Shown here: piece by piece, positions 8,457-16,177 of the stretch
Layout of the letters: the number at the start of each line of letters is the position of its first letter
Position numbering within the stretch: position 1 is the first letter of the stretch
Assembly: GCF_001315105.1 (NCBI RefSeq)
Contig: NZ_BAZR01000003.1
Span: forward strand, 124,001-188,000
Direction: 5' to 3'
Length of the DNA stretch: 64,000 nt
From: Paenibacillus sp. JCM 10914
GTDB taxonomy: Bacteria; Bacillota; Bacilli; Paenibacillales; Paenibacillaceae
Made by a program: the position numbers and the translations under genes
The notes under the pieces: model-generated
What the model saw: the letters and a program-made list of their open reading frames with translations, nothing else
Databases searched by the model: none
What the model was told of the DNA's origin: nothing

Positions 8457-9275
8457 ATGCCGGAACTACCGGAAATGGAAAACTACCGAAAACGTTTATC
8501 CCAGAGCATCGTTAACGTACCGATTACGAATGTGGTGGTCAATCGAGAGAAATCGTTAAATGTGGCTGTGGATGAGTTTCAGTCCGCTCTTCAAGGCGGG
8601 AAGATCATATTCGTCGAGCGTAGAGGCAAACATCTGATATTCCATCTTCATAATGGTGGACGGCTTCTGTTACATCTCATGCTAGGAGGACTGTTGTACT
8701 TGGGCAGAACAGACGAGGAACGACCGTCTCGCTCCACCCAAATCGAAATTACGTTTGGCGATCATGTGCTGTATTTTATCGGACTGCGACTTGGTTATCT
8801 GCATTTGCTCTCAGCCAGAGATACGGATGAAGCCTTGAAAGAACTTGGCCCCGAACTGCTGGACAGGCGAATGAACAAGAGCAGATTCATGCAATTGATT
8901 GGCAAAAGAAGAGGCGCTCTTAAAAACACACTCGTGAATCAACACGTTGTGGCGGGAATCGGCAATTGTTATGCTGATGAAATCACCTTCGATGCGCGGA
9001 TTCATCCGTTAACCAAGATACAGGATTTGACGGATGAGCAGTTGGAACAGTTGTATGACAGCACCGTGAAGGTGTTAAACAAGGCTACCGACGGCGGCGG
9101 GTATATGGAAATGCCGTTCCAGGAAGGCGACCAGTTGACCGGGGCGTATAATGATGCGTGCAAGGTGTACGATCGGGAAGGTGAACCGTGTGTGCGTTGT
9201 CAGACGCCGATAGTGAAGGCCGAGCATAGCTCTCGCAAGGTGTTCTATTGTCCGAACTGCCAGCATGAAGCATAA
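8457..9275 (+). CDS. Fpg/Nei-family DNA glycosylase (formamidopyrimidine-DNA glycosylase-like)
   Basis: A base-excision-repair enzyme that removes oxidised bases and nicks the strand. The start MPELPE supplies the catalytic Pro and Glu. RGKHLIF carries the conserved beta-hairpin lysine. The helix-two-turn-helix is at residues about 150-175 (ALKNTLVNQHVVAGIGNCYADE). The C-terminal zinc finger has two CxxC pairs (CVRC ... CPNC) with the conserved Arg between them. The sequence departs from classic MutM (ENYR rather than the usual ETVR after PELPE), so it may be a paralogue and mutM may lie elsewhere. Its last 11 bases overlap the next gene, endonuclease IV, which acts in the following repair step. 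Confidence 0.88.
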   Translation: MPELPEMENYRKRLSQSIVNVPITNVVVNREKSLNVAVDEFQSALQGGKIIFVERRGKHLIFHLHNGGRLLLHLMLGGLLYLGRTDEERPSRSTQIEITFGDHVLYFIGLRLGYLHLLSARDTDEALKELGPELLDRRMNKSRFMQLIGKRRGALKNTLVNQHVVAGIGNCYADEITFDARIHPLTKIQDLTDEQLEQLYDSTVKVLNKATDGGGYMEMPFQEGDQLTGAYNDACKVYDREGEPCVRCQTPIVKAEHSSRKVFYCPNCQHEA

Positions 9276-10113
9276 CATTCGAATTGGCAGTCATGTTAGC
9301 ACCAAGGGCGGATTTCTTGCAGCAGCCCATCGCGCGGCAGCGATCGGTTCGAGCGCTTATCAATATTTTCCGAAGAATCCGCGCGGCCTCCAATTAAAAA
9401 ATCCGGATATAAACGATGCCGCAGCATGCGCTGCTTATTGTCGTGAACACGGGATCGCATCGATTGCTCATACGCCGTATCCCACGAACATGGCGGTTGG
9501 CTTGACGCGTGGCAAGGAACTTTACACATTGACGGTAGAGTCGCTGAAGAACGACTTGCTGATTGCAGAGGCTTGCGGCTCGCTTGGTATTGTTGTTCAT
9601 TTCGGGTATCTGAAGAGTGAGGACATACTGTCAGGTTACCAGAACGTTATTCACTGCATGAATGATGTCCTGCAAGACTGGCATGGCGTGGCGAAGTTGC
9701 TGATCGAGAATCAGGCCGGTGATCATGGCTCAATGGGGATGACGCTTGAGGAATGCGCAAAAGTCAGGCAGTTGGCAGACTTTCCTGAGAAAATAGGTTT
9801 TTGCCTCGATACCTGCCACTTGTTTGCTGCAGGAGGCTGGAATGTTGCACGTACGGATGAACTTCTCGCACGTGGCCGTTCGCTGGCATATTGGGACGCA
9901 TTGGAAGCTGTGCATTTGAACGACTCCAAATATGGAGCCGGTTCAAGAAAAGACCGACATGCCCGTATAGGCCAAGGCATGATCGGAATGGAAGCGCTGA
10001 AATCATTGGTGTTATCAGCGGAACTCAGGAACAAGATATTCGTGTTGGAAAGTGAAAAAGGGGACGATGGCACGCATCGCGAAGACGTTGCCACGGTGCA
10101 GTCCTGGTCCTGA
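9265..10113 (+). CDS. nfo: Deoxyribonuclease IV / AP endonuclease
   Basis: A TIM-barrel endonuclease that cuts 5' of abasic sites. Family features run in order: GSHVSTKGGF at the N-terminus, HTPYPTNMA, VVHFGYL, LIENQAG with the metal-binding Glu, CLDTCHLFAAG with Asp and His, VHLNDSK, the DRHARIGQG loop, and VLESEKGDDG with the final Glu. The length of 282 residues is normal. The start codon lies inside the end of the upstream glycosylase gene (11-base overlap), which implies translational coupling. The pair forms a compact repair module: glycosylase, then AP endonuclease. Confidence 0.92.
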   Translation: MKHNIRIGSHVSTKGGFLAAAHRAAAIGSSAYQYFPKNPRGLQLKNPDINDAAACAAYCREHGIASIAHTPYPTNMAVGLTRGKELYTLTVESLKNDLLIAEACGSLGIVVHFGYLKSEDILSGYQNVIHCMNDVLQDWHGVAKLLIENQAGDHGSMGMTLEECAKVRQLADFPEKIGFCLDTCHLFAAGGWNVARTDELLARGRSLAYWDALEAVHLNDSKYGAGSRKDRHARIGQGMIGMEALKSLVLSAELRNKIFVLESEKGDDGTHREDVATVQSWS

Positions 10114-10132
10114 ATCAAGGGAGAGTGTAAGT

Positions 10133-10471
10133 ATGATTCATCTATACTTAGACGACTGGAGACCGAATCCGAAAGGATTCACGCTAGCTCGTAACGGGGA
10201 AGAGTGTCTGCTGCTACTGCGTGAGTGTGAAGTTGACGTGTTGTCACTTGATTACGAGCTGGGGCATGGCCAAATGAACGGCGGGGAGGTCGTGTCGGCG
10301 ATCATTTCCGAAGGACTTCGCGCCAAGGAAATCTATCTGCACACGTCAAGTCCATCCGGTCGCAGAGTGATGTACGAGTTACTATATAAGCATATGCCTG
10401 AAGAGGTCATTGTTCATAACGGACCGATGCCTGATGAGCTCCGAGCTGCAGTTGCTAAGGGTGAGAGATGA
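10133..10471 (+). CDS. cREC-type (cyclic-phosphate-processing receiver-like) protein
   Basis: A small soluble protein of 112 residues with a receiver-like Rossmann fold but not a two-component layout. The family pattern is clear: YLDDWRPNPKGF at the start, DVLSLDYELG in the middle, and HTSSPSGRRVM near the end. These match the domain named cyclic-phosphate processing receiver (cREC), which has been predicted from comparative genomics to act on cyclic phosphate ends of RNA or nucleotides. ATG 10133 has AAGGGAGAG upstream and is preferred to an earlier in-frame start inside nfo. The stop overlaps the next start (ATGA). Function is inferred from the domain name only. Confidence 0.72.
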   Translation: MIHLYLDDWRPNPKGFTLARNGEECLLLLRECEVDVLSLDYELGHGQMNGGEVVSAIISEGLRAKEIYLHTSSPSGRRVMYELLYKHMPEEVIVHNGPMPDELRAAVAKGER

Positions 10472-10821
10472 TTGAAGTCACCGAACGAGAGCTGCTGGAG
10501 CGAATCGACTGGCAGGAACGGTTGGCGAAGCGCGATAACATAATGAATCCGATCATTGTGTTCCTGACCACACCTTTATGTGGGACTTGCGCCGCTGCCA
10601 GAAAGATGATCAACGTTGCCGAGCATGTGCTTACAGAATCGGAACTGCTGGAAGCCGATGTGAATTTTCTGCCGCTTACGGTAGAGCGCTATCAGATCCG
10701 TAGCGTTCCTGCCATTCTCGCAGTCAATCCGAAGGCTACGGCACCGGAGCAATATGAGGTGCTGTACCGTATGGGGTCTGTGCAAGACATTTTGGATTTT
10801 GTGAGGAGTGTGAAGGGATGA
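10468..10821 (+). CDS. Thioredoxin-like protein with CGTC motif
   Basis: A 117-residue protein with the thioredoxin fold. The active site is TPLCGTCAAARKM, a CxxC with Gly-Thr between the cysteines, and the cis-proline region is RSVPAILAV. No signal peptide is visible, so it should act in the cytoplasm. It starts within the previous stop codon (ATGA overlap) and its own stop overlaps the start of the ABC ATPase, so the three genes are coupled. It differs from housekeeping thioredoxin, which has WCGPC, and is probably a specialised reductase. The partner is unknown. Confidence 0.8.
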   Translation: MIEVTERELLERIDWQERLAKRDNIMNPIIVFLTTPLCGTCAAARKMINVAEHVLTESELLEADVNFLPLTVERYQIRSVPAILAVNPKATAPEQYEVLYRMGSVQDILDFVRSVKG

Positions 10822-11591
10822 TCTCCATGCGCCATCTGACTTTGATCAGGGATGAACGATATATTCTTGACGACGTCAGCTTGGAAATGTCTCCAGGACA
10901 GAACTGGGTTATACTTGGGCGGAACGGTTCGGGAAAAACGACGCTGCTGGAAATGATGACAGGCTATATGTTCCCTTCCAGTGGTCGAGTTGAAGTATTA
11001 GGGAATGTATACGGTCAATGTGATGTTCGTGAAGTTCGAAAGCAAATCGGCTATATTAGCCAATCTCTGCTTGAGAAGCTGGCATTCGTTGATGCGGTGT
11101 GGGAAGTTGTCGCTACGGGTGCGTACGCTTTTCTGAGATTCTATCAGGATATTCCCGAAGAAGTTCGGAGGCAATCGTACCAGCTGTTAGAAGAGATGAA
11201 TCTAGCTCATCTTGCTGAGCAACCTCTTGGGACTCTGTCGCAAGGAGAGCGTAAGAAAGTGATGTTGGCACGCTCATTGATGGCTGAACCCCGTCTTCTG
11301 ATCATGGATGAACCCTGTGCAGGCCTTGATTTATATGAGCGGGAGAACATGCTGTTGGAGATTGAACGCCTTAGACAGCGGGATATCGGCGTTGTTTATG
11401 TCACGCATCATATTGAGGAAATCGTCCCTTTATTTACACATGTTGCTTTGATTAAGAATGGTCGCTTGACGGGGGCGGGATTGAAGGAAGAAGTGTTGAC
11501 CAATGAACTTATTAAACAAACTTATGATATCGAGGCTCAGCTGGCATGGGATAGCGGACGTCCCTGGATCAAAGTTAACTCTGGAGGTTAA
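10818..11591 (+). CDS. ABC transporter ATP-binding protein (YlmA/ModF-like)
   Basis: A 257-residue ABC ATPase. It has Walker A GRNGSGKTT, a Q-loop in IGYISQS, signature LSQGERKK (a Gln replaces the first signature Gly), Walker B LLIMDEPCAGLD, and H-loop VTHHIEE. No permease or binding protein is adjacent, so it either works with a permease encoded elsewhere or has a non-transport role. It overlaps the thioredoxin-like gene by four bases and precedes the RlmM-like gene by six, so all sit in one transcript. The closest groups I recall are the lone ATPases YlmA and ModF. Confidence 0.85.
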   Translation: MISMRHLTLIRDERYILDDVSLEMSPGQNWVILGRNGSGKTTLLEMMTGYMFPSSGRVEVLGNVYGQCDVREVRKQIGYISQSLLEKLAFVDAVWEVVATGAYAFLRFYQDIPEEVRRQSYQLLEEMNLAHLAEQPLGTLSQGERKKVMLARSLMAEPRLLIMDEPCAGLDLYERENMLLEIERLRQRDIGVVYVTHHIEEIVPLFTHVALIKNGRLTGAGLKEEVLTNELIKQTYDIEAQLAWDSGRPWIKVNSGG

Positions 11592-11597
11592 TCCGTT

Positions 11598-12674
11598 TTG
11601 GATGAATTAATTGTAAGCAATGAACAGCATAACGATCAACAACTGCAGAAGGATGTACATTGCAAGTTCGTATGCACTGCCAACCACGGGTTTGCCCCTT
11701 ATGCGCAGGAGGAACTGCGGCGCCGATTTGGCAGCCTGAAAAGCTCGGTGCTCATTCCTGGTGAAGTGTTCGTGACGACTTTACAGGAGGACATGGGAGA
11801 AGCGACTGAGCGTATTACTACAAGACCGCTTATATTTTTGCGGCATCTGTTCCCTGTTCATCTTGAGGTTCCATCAGAGGATGCGGATGAAGCATTGCGC
11901 GTAATCGAACAGCATCTTTCCCAGCAAGCGTATCTGGAACAGACGCAAGTATCCATTCAGGTCCGAAAAACCGAAGGCAGTTCCTGGACCGCTAACCCGG
12001 CGGCGCTGCGAGATGAAATTCAGCAACGGCTGGCGTCGCTTGAGCTCGGTTATTCCGTGCAGGATCCGGAGTGGATCATCTCGTTGTTCGCGGCGGACAA
12101 GGTTTGGTACGTAGGGGTATCTCGTCCTGCGGACAATCTGTCGGATTGGAACGGTGGCGCTATTCGCTTTCAACGGGAAGAAGGTCAAATTTCGAGGGCA
12201 AAGTTTAAGCTGCTTGAGGCTGAGCAGCAGTTCGGTATCGCTTTTGAAGGGTTCCGCAATGCCGTTGATATTGGAGCAGCACCAGGCGGGTGGACGTCGT
12301 TTCTGCTTGAGCGGGGGATGCGTGTTACAGCCATCGATCCAGCCAAAATGCACCCTTCACTTCAAGATCATCGCAATCTGCGTGTGATTTCCAAGAATGC
12401 GGGAGAAGTGAAGTTTCGTGAGCACGAGTTTGATCTGCTGGTCTGTGACATGAGCTGGAGTCCGAAGCAAATGGCGAAGCTTGTAACCGGGCTGCTTCAC
12501 TGCCTTCAGATGGGAGGTACCGCTGTCGTGACGGTGAAGCTGTTGACCAAGAAACCGATGGCGCTGATCGATGAAATGATGTTGGTGTTTGAAGCAGCCA
12601 GAATGCAAATTCAGGGTGCGAAACAACTGTTTCATAACCGGGATGAAATTACGCTCTATATGATCAAATACTAA
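11598..12674 (+). CDS. RlmM-like 2'-O-ribose methyltransferase (THUMP-like plus FtsJ domain)
   Basis: A 358-residue SAM-dependent RNA methyltransferase. The N-terminal half resembles a THUMP-type RNA-binding region (ANHGFAPYAQEELRRRFG at the front). The C-terminal half is an RrmJ/FtsJ domain. The SAM site is VDIGAAPGGWTSFL near residue 222. The K-D-K-E catalytic tetrad is visible as Lys in ISRAKFKL, Asp in VCDMSWSP, Lys in VTVKLL and Glu in RDEITLY. RlmM methylates C2498 of 23S rRNA in E. coli; rRNA is the likely target here, but the exact site is inference. The start is TTG 11598, preceded by TGGAGG about 10 bases upstream. Confidence 0.82.
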   Translation: MDELIVSNEQHNDQQLQKDVHCKFVCTANHGFAPYAQEELRRRFGSLKSSVLIPGEVFVTTLQEDMGEATERITTRPLIFLRHLFPVHLEVPSEDADEALRVIEQHLSQQAYLEQTQVSIQVRKTEGSSWTANPAALRDEIQQRLASLELGYSVQDPEWIISLFAADKVWYVGVSRPADNLSDWNGGAIRFQREEGQISRAKFKLLEAEQQFGIAFEGFRNAVDIGAAPGGWTSFLLERGMRVTAIDPAKMHPSLQDHRNLRVISKNAGEVKFREHEFDLLVCDMSWSPKQMAKLVTGLLHCLQMGGTAVVTVKLLTKKPMALIDEMMLVFEAARMQIQGAKQLFHNRDEITLYMIKY

Positions 12675-12682
12675 AAAAAGAC

Positions 12683-12712
12683 TTTACAAAATAAAAGATT
12701 ATATTTTATAAT
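12683..12712 (+). promoter_or_regulatory. Sigma-A type promoter upstream of the leader hairpin and the Tad-like operon
   Basis: TTTACA-N18-TATAAT in a very AT-rich stretch directly after the RlmM-like gene. Initiation would fall near 12719. That is upstream of the hairpin at 12744-12801, so the operon transcript would begin with a terminator-like structure. Confidence 0.6.
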
Positions 12713-12743
12713 GATTCCAAAATTAACCAAACAACAACTATTG

Positions 12744-12801
12744 GGAAAGCATCCCGCCATACATCATTTTATATGATGTGGCGGAATGCTTTCCTTTTTT
12801 T
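12744..12801 (+). terminator. Strong terminator hairpin in the gap before the Tad-like operon
   Basis: GGAAAGCATCCCGCCATACA and the following TCAT pair with ATGATGTGGCGGAATGCTTTCC (read in parts) around a small loop, followed by seven T. One or two mismatches only. It may terminate the upstream repair operon, but a good promoter lies just before it, so it may also attenuate the operon or end a short RNA. Confidence 0.85.
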
Positions 12802-12833
12802 GTTGTGTGCTTGTATGACAGGAGAGAAGGCGG

Positions 12834-13706
12834 ATGAAACATGCTCACTTATTGGTGCATGGGGAAGTATTAGGAGAGCGGTATGTGATTGACCGCATGA
12901 TTGGTGAGGGGGGAATGAGCCGCGTATATTTGGCGGACGATACGAAGCTGCCCGGCAAGAAGTGGGCGATTAAAGAAAGTGTGTCTGAACCAGGCATGCA
13001 GCGTACGGTCCATGATGAAGCCCAACTTCTTATCAAGCTCAGTCATCCGAGATTACCTCGGATTGTCGATTTTTTTCATCTATCTGCCGTCGGATACTCT
13101 TATCTTGTCATGGATTACATTCAAGGGATGACGCTGGAGAAGTATTTTCGAGGGCACCGCGATAAGATAACGCCTGATTTTTTGTTCAGTCTTACAGAGC
13201 AATTGCTGGATGTACTCGAATACTTGCACCGACATGAGCCCCAGGTTGTTTTTCGTGATTTGAAGCCTTCCAATATCATGTTGACGGAACAACTCGAAGT
13301 AAGATTGATTGATTTTGGCATTGCTCGCAGCTATAGGCAGGAGGGCGGAGAGGACACGGTCAAGCTAGGCACGGTAGGGTTTGCAGCGCCGGAGCAATAT
13401 GGCGGGCGGCAAAGTGATGAGAGAGCGGATTTATACGGATTGGGCGCCATTCTGCTTTACCTCGCGACAGGTGGCAAATTCAGTGAATGGATTACCGGTG
13501 TGGAGCGACATATTCGCGGCGATCTGGCTAGAGAGATGGTACCCGTTATCCGGAAGCTGCTGCAATATGCGCCAGAGCACCGATATCAATCCACGATGGA
13601 GGTCAGAACGGCACTGAGCATGATCTGCGAACAACTGGACCATCTCCGGTCAGAACAGGAGCGGGTACATTGGTTGTTGCTGTGCTGGGTGCCTCAGCAG
13701 GGGTAG
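12834..13706 (+). CDS. Hanks-type serine/threonine protein kinase at the head of the Tad-like operon
   Basis: A 290-residue cytoplasmic kinase. The glycine loop is IGEGGMSRVYLA and the ATP-binding Lys is in WAIKES. The catalytic loop is FRDLKPSNIML (Phe replaces the usual His of HRD), followed by IDFGIAR and the GTVGFAAPEQYG activation segment. There is no membrane segment and no PASTA repeat, unlike PrkC. The kinase fold ends near residue 270. The last residues (WLLLCWVPQQG) look out of character and overlap the next frame by 37 bases. A one-base change there would fuse it to the following MinD-like protein. It probably regulates assembly of the system encoded downstream. Confidence 0.85.
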   Translation: MKHAHLLVHGEVLGERYVIDRMIGEGGMSRVYLADDTKLPGKKWAIKESVSEPGMQRTVHDEAQLLIKLSHPRLPRIVDFFHLSAVGYSYLVMDYIQGMTLEKYFRGHRDKITPDFLFSLTEQLLDVLEYLHRHEPQVVFRDLKPSNIMLTEQLEVRLIDFGIARSYRQEGGEDTVKLGTVGFAAPEQYGGRQSDERADLYGLGAILLYLATGGKFSEWITGVERHIRGDLAREMVPVIRKLLQYAPEHRYQSTMEVRTALSMICEQLDHLRSEQERVHWLLLCWVPQQG

Positions 13707-14290
13707 GGACTACACACAGCTGTATCGCATTAGGGCACTTTCTCGGCTCGAGGTATGGAAAAGTGGCTGTAGTCGAACTCAGCGTTAAGTCGACAGCGTT
13801 TAGCCGTATTCAGGAAATTGCCGAAGGCAGCAAATTAGGATCCAATCGACAATTTGAGATTAATGGGATTCACTTCTGGCGTCAAACCGCGAGGAATGAA
13901 GTGATACCCCTCCTTGGGGGAAGTTATGACGCAGTCGTTCTTGATTTAGGGTCATACCGCGACAGTGAGCGGTTGGAGGAATTTCTGCGTGCAGATCTGC
14001 CGATTGTCATCGGTTCAGCTGCGGAATGGAGGCAGCACGATCTCATAACATTGGCACGCATGTTGGCAAGGCATCCTCAAACGAATCGGCTGTATGCATT
14101 ACCGATGGCTGGCGCGAATCCCGTTCGGGAGATGCGACAAGTGCTGGGCACGAGTAAAGTGTTTAGCCTGCCATTACAACAAGATCCGTTCGAGATGAAT
14201 GATGATAGTCAAGTAGCGTTCGCACAGATGCTACAGGATTATTTGCCTGCGGCAGAGCCAAGACGCAGGTTCAGATTTCGCAAAAGCTAA
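13670..14290 (+). CDS. MinD/TadZ-like protein with degenerate P-loop (first of three)
   Basis: A 206-residue protein that starts like a MinD/ParA NTPase: VVAVLGASAGVGTTHSCIAL gives the first strand and phosphate loop. However, both lysines of the deviant Walker A motif (KGGxGKT) are missing. AVVLDLGSYRD resembles the Walker B region. The proposed start is TTG 13670 with AGGAG eight bases upstream, inside the end of the kinase gene. TadZ proteins of Tad pilus loci also carry atypical Walker motifs and localise the machine at the pole. The C-terminus is rich in Arg (PRRRFRFRKS). Fusion to the kinase is possible. Confidence 0.65.
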   Translation: MVVAVLGASAGVGTTHSCIALGHFLGSRYGKVAVVELSVKSTAFSRIQEIAEGSKLGSNRQFEINGIHFWRQTARNEVIPLLGGSYDAVVLDLGSYRDSERLEEFLRADLPIVIGSAAEWRQHDLITLARMLARHPQTNRLYALPMAGANPVREMRQVLGTSKVFSLPLQQDPFEMNDDSQVAFAQMLQDYLPAAEPRRRFRFRKS

Positions 14291-14343
14291 GCCGATCAAG
14301 TAAACACAGGAAGTATCGCAAGCGAGGAGAAGGAGATGACAAA

Positions 14344-15444
14344 ATGCCGATTATTAAACGGCGCAGCCGCAAGCTGATATATGCAGGGCTTGCCGGTGCA
14401 GCCGTGGCAGGGGCGTTATGCACCGGGATTACGATCTACTACATAAGTGGTTACCAGGATCAGCATCGTGCACAGCGCACGGAATACGAACAGCGGATTA
14501 CGGAGTTGGAGCAAATTCAACAGGAGCAACAGATAGCAACAAGAGTGGCTTGGGCACCTCTGCGTGATATACCTCCAGGTCACATGATCGCAGAGAAGGA
14601 TTTGATGGAGGTCAAACTTTCTTATGACGGAATGCCGGCTGATCTGCCGGTAGGCAAAAAAGACATTGCAGGCAAAGGTGTCAAGATAGCACTTTCGAAA
14701 GGAACGCCCATAACAACTGGGATGTTGTTTCAGGAGGAGCCGACCCCAGCGGATTTGCGGCATCGGGAGATGAGGGCCGTCTATCTGCCAAGCAGTATGA
14801 AGCAAGGAGATATGGTGGACGTTCGCATTCAATTTCCAACGGGCCAGGACTATATTGTCTTGTCCAAGAAGAAGGTGGACAAACTTCAAAGTCCGGCATT
14901 CTGGACAACAATTAGTGAGCAGGAAATACTCCTACTCTCAAGTGCATTAGTTGATGCTCATTTACATCAGGCAACGTTGTATGCACTCCAATATGTTGAA
15001 CCTCAGCTTCAGAACAGGGCTGTTCCGAACTATCCGCCGAATGCAGAGGTTACCCGATTGATTGCAAACAATCCGAATATAGTGAAGCAAGCAGAGCGAG
15101 GACTGGAGATCGCGATTCGTGAACTACTGGAGTCTGATCTTGGTGAACGCAGAGAAGGTTCACATACACAGGTCTCGGATATGCCTATCCACTCGTCGAT
15201 CAACAACAGTGTGCGTACTCCCGATTCATGGAGCTCTGCAAGCAGCTTGCCACTGGATCCTTCCTATTCTGCCGCAGGGAGAGCGGAGGAATACAACGAG
15301 CCTGAAACGCGAACCCAAGCTAAAGCGAGGGAAGACGCGGACCGGGAGGCAGAGCAAATCTTGGGAGGAACAAGTTCAACGAGCGAAACACAGTCGACCC
15401 ATGAGGATCAGCTTGATGATGAGTTGATATTTTCTAGCCCTTAA
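14344..15444 (+). CDS. CpaB/RcpC-like SAF-domain protein
   Basis: A 366-residue membrane-anchored protein. An N-terminal hydrophobic segment (residues about 12-33) is followed by a short coiled-coil-like stretch rich in Glu and Gln (about 38-62). The SAF domain then runs to about residue 180 (DIPPGHMIAEKDLMEVKL, GKGVKIALSKGTPIT), the pattern seen in CpaB of Flp/Tad pili, which in other bacteria helps stabilise the secretion channel. The last 120 residues are polar, acidic and low in complexity, and are probably disordered. A Gram-positive cell lacks the outer-membrane secretin, so the extracytoplasmic part may interact with the wall or pilus instead. Confidence 0.7.
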   Translation: MPIIKRRSRKLIYAGLAGAAVAGALCTGITIYYISGYQDQHRAQRTEYEQRITELEQIQQEQQIATRVAWAPLRDIPPGHMIAEKDLMEVKLSYDGMPADLPVGKKDIAGKGVKIALSKGTPITTGMLFQEEPTPADLRHREMRAVYLPSSMKQGDMVDVRIQFPTGQDYIVLSKKKVDKLQSPAFWTTISEQEILLLSSALVDAHLHQATLYALQYVEPQLQNRAVPNYPPNAEVTRLIANNPNIVKQAERGLEIAIRELLESDLGERREGSHTQVSDMPIHSSINNSVRTPDSWSSASSLPLDPSYSAAGRAEEYNEPETRTQAKAREDADREAEQILGGTSSTSETQSTHEDQLDDELIFSSP

Positions 15445-15469
15445 ATTTATGTGAAAGGAGTGGTAAGAG

Positions 15470-16177
15470 ATGAAGACTTGGATCTTTACAGGCGTGTGTG
15501 ACAAAAGCGATTTGCTTCTGTATATGTGCAAAATATTGGCGCAGGGAGATCACCGAGTATTGCTTGTCGACGGCGCATTGGATGCGAAATACAAACATTG
15601 TATCGGTGCCCTACATCCTCAACTACCCATTGTTGAATTCGCTGGATTTGATGTGGCTACCGGCTTCGAGAACTTGACCATACTGAATCAATTTCTGGAG
15701 AGCTCCGTCGAGGATGACTACGACTATATCGTACTTGATGTGGAGAAGGCCCAATTCCTGAACGCCGAACAATGGGAAGCTGCCGATGCTTATGTATGGG
15801 TTAGTGGGTTGGAGGTTTCAGGATTGAAGAAAAGTTCAATATTACTGGATGAATTGCAAGCCACAAGACCAGAAGCGGGATTGCCTTCATTTCACCGCGT
15901 ATACGTACATATCGTTGAAGAACTCTCGGACGAGTCATATATTGATAGCTTTATCGCGGAAGACCGGTTGCAGTGGTTAGGACCACCGGTCATTATGCCT
16001 TGGGACGAGTTGTTTATTACCTTGAAGATCAAGAACGAACATGCCGGAAGGCTGGGAATCAAGCCGTTATCGAGGCAATATAAACGGTCTTTGACCGAAT
16101 TGATCTGCAGATTGTCCAATATGGAGCTGCGCTACATCCGACGGGCACTAAAGCAAGCGGAGAGGAGATATGCATGA
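15470..16177 (+). CDS. MinD-fold protein lacking a P-loop (second of three)
   Basis: A 235-residue soluble protein with a MinD-like strand order: KTWIFTGVCDKSDLLLYM at the front where a P-loop would be, RVLLVDGAL as the second strand, and YDYIVLDVEKAQFL at the Walker B position. The glycine-rich phosphate loop is absent, so ATP binding is doubtful and the protein may be structural. Its stop overlaps the next start by four bases. I know no name for the family. The assignment to a MinD fold is from the pattern and its neighbours only. Confidence 0.55.
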   Translation: MKTWIFTGVCDKSDLLLYMCKILAQGDHRVLLVDGALDAKYKHCIGALHPQLPIVEFAGFDVATGFENLTILNQFLESSVEDDYDYIVLDVEKAQFLNAEQWEAADAYVWVSGLEVSGLKKSSILLDELQATRPEAGLPSFHRVYVHIVEELSDESYIDSFIAEDRLQWLGPPVIMPWDELFITLKIKNEHAGRLGIKPLSRQYKRSLTELICRLSNMELRYIRRALKQAERRYA

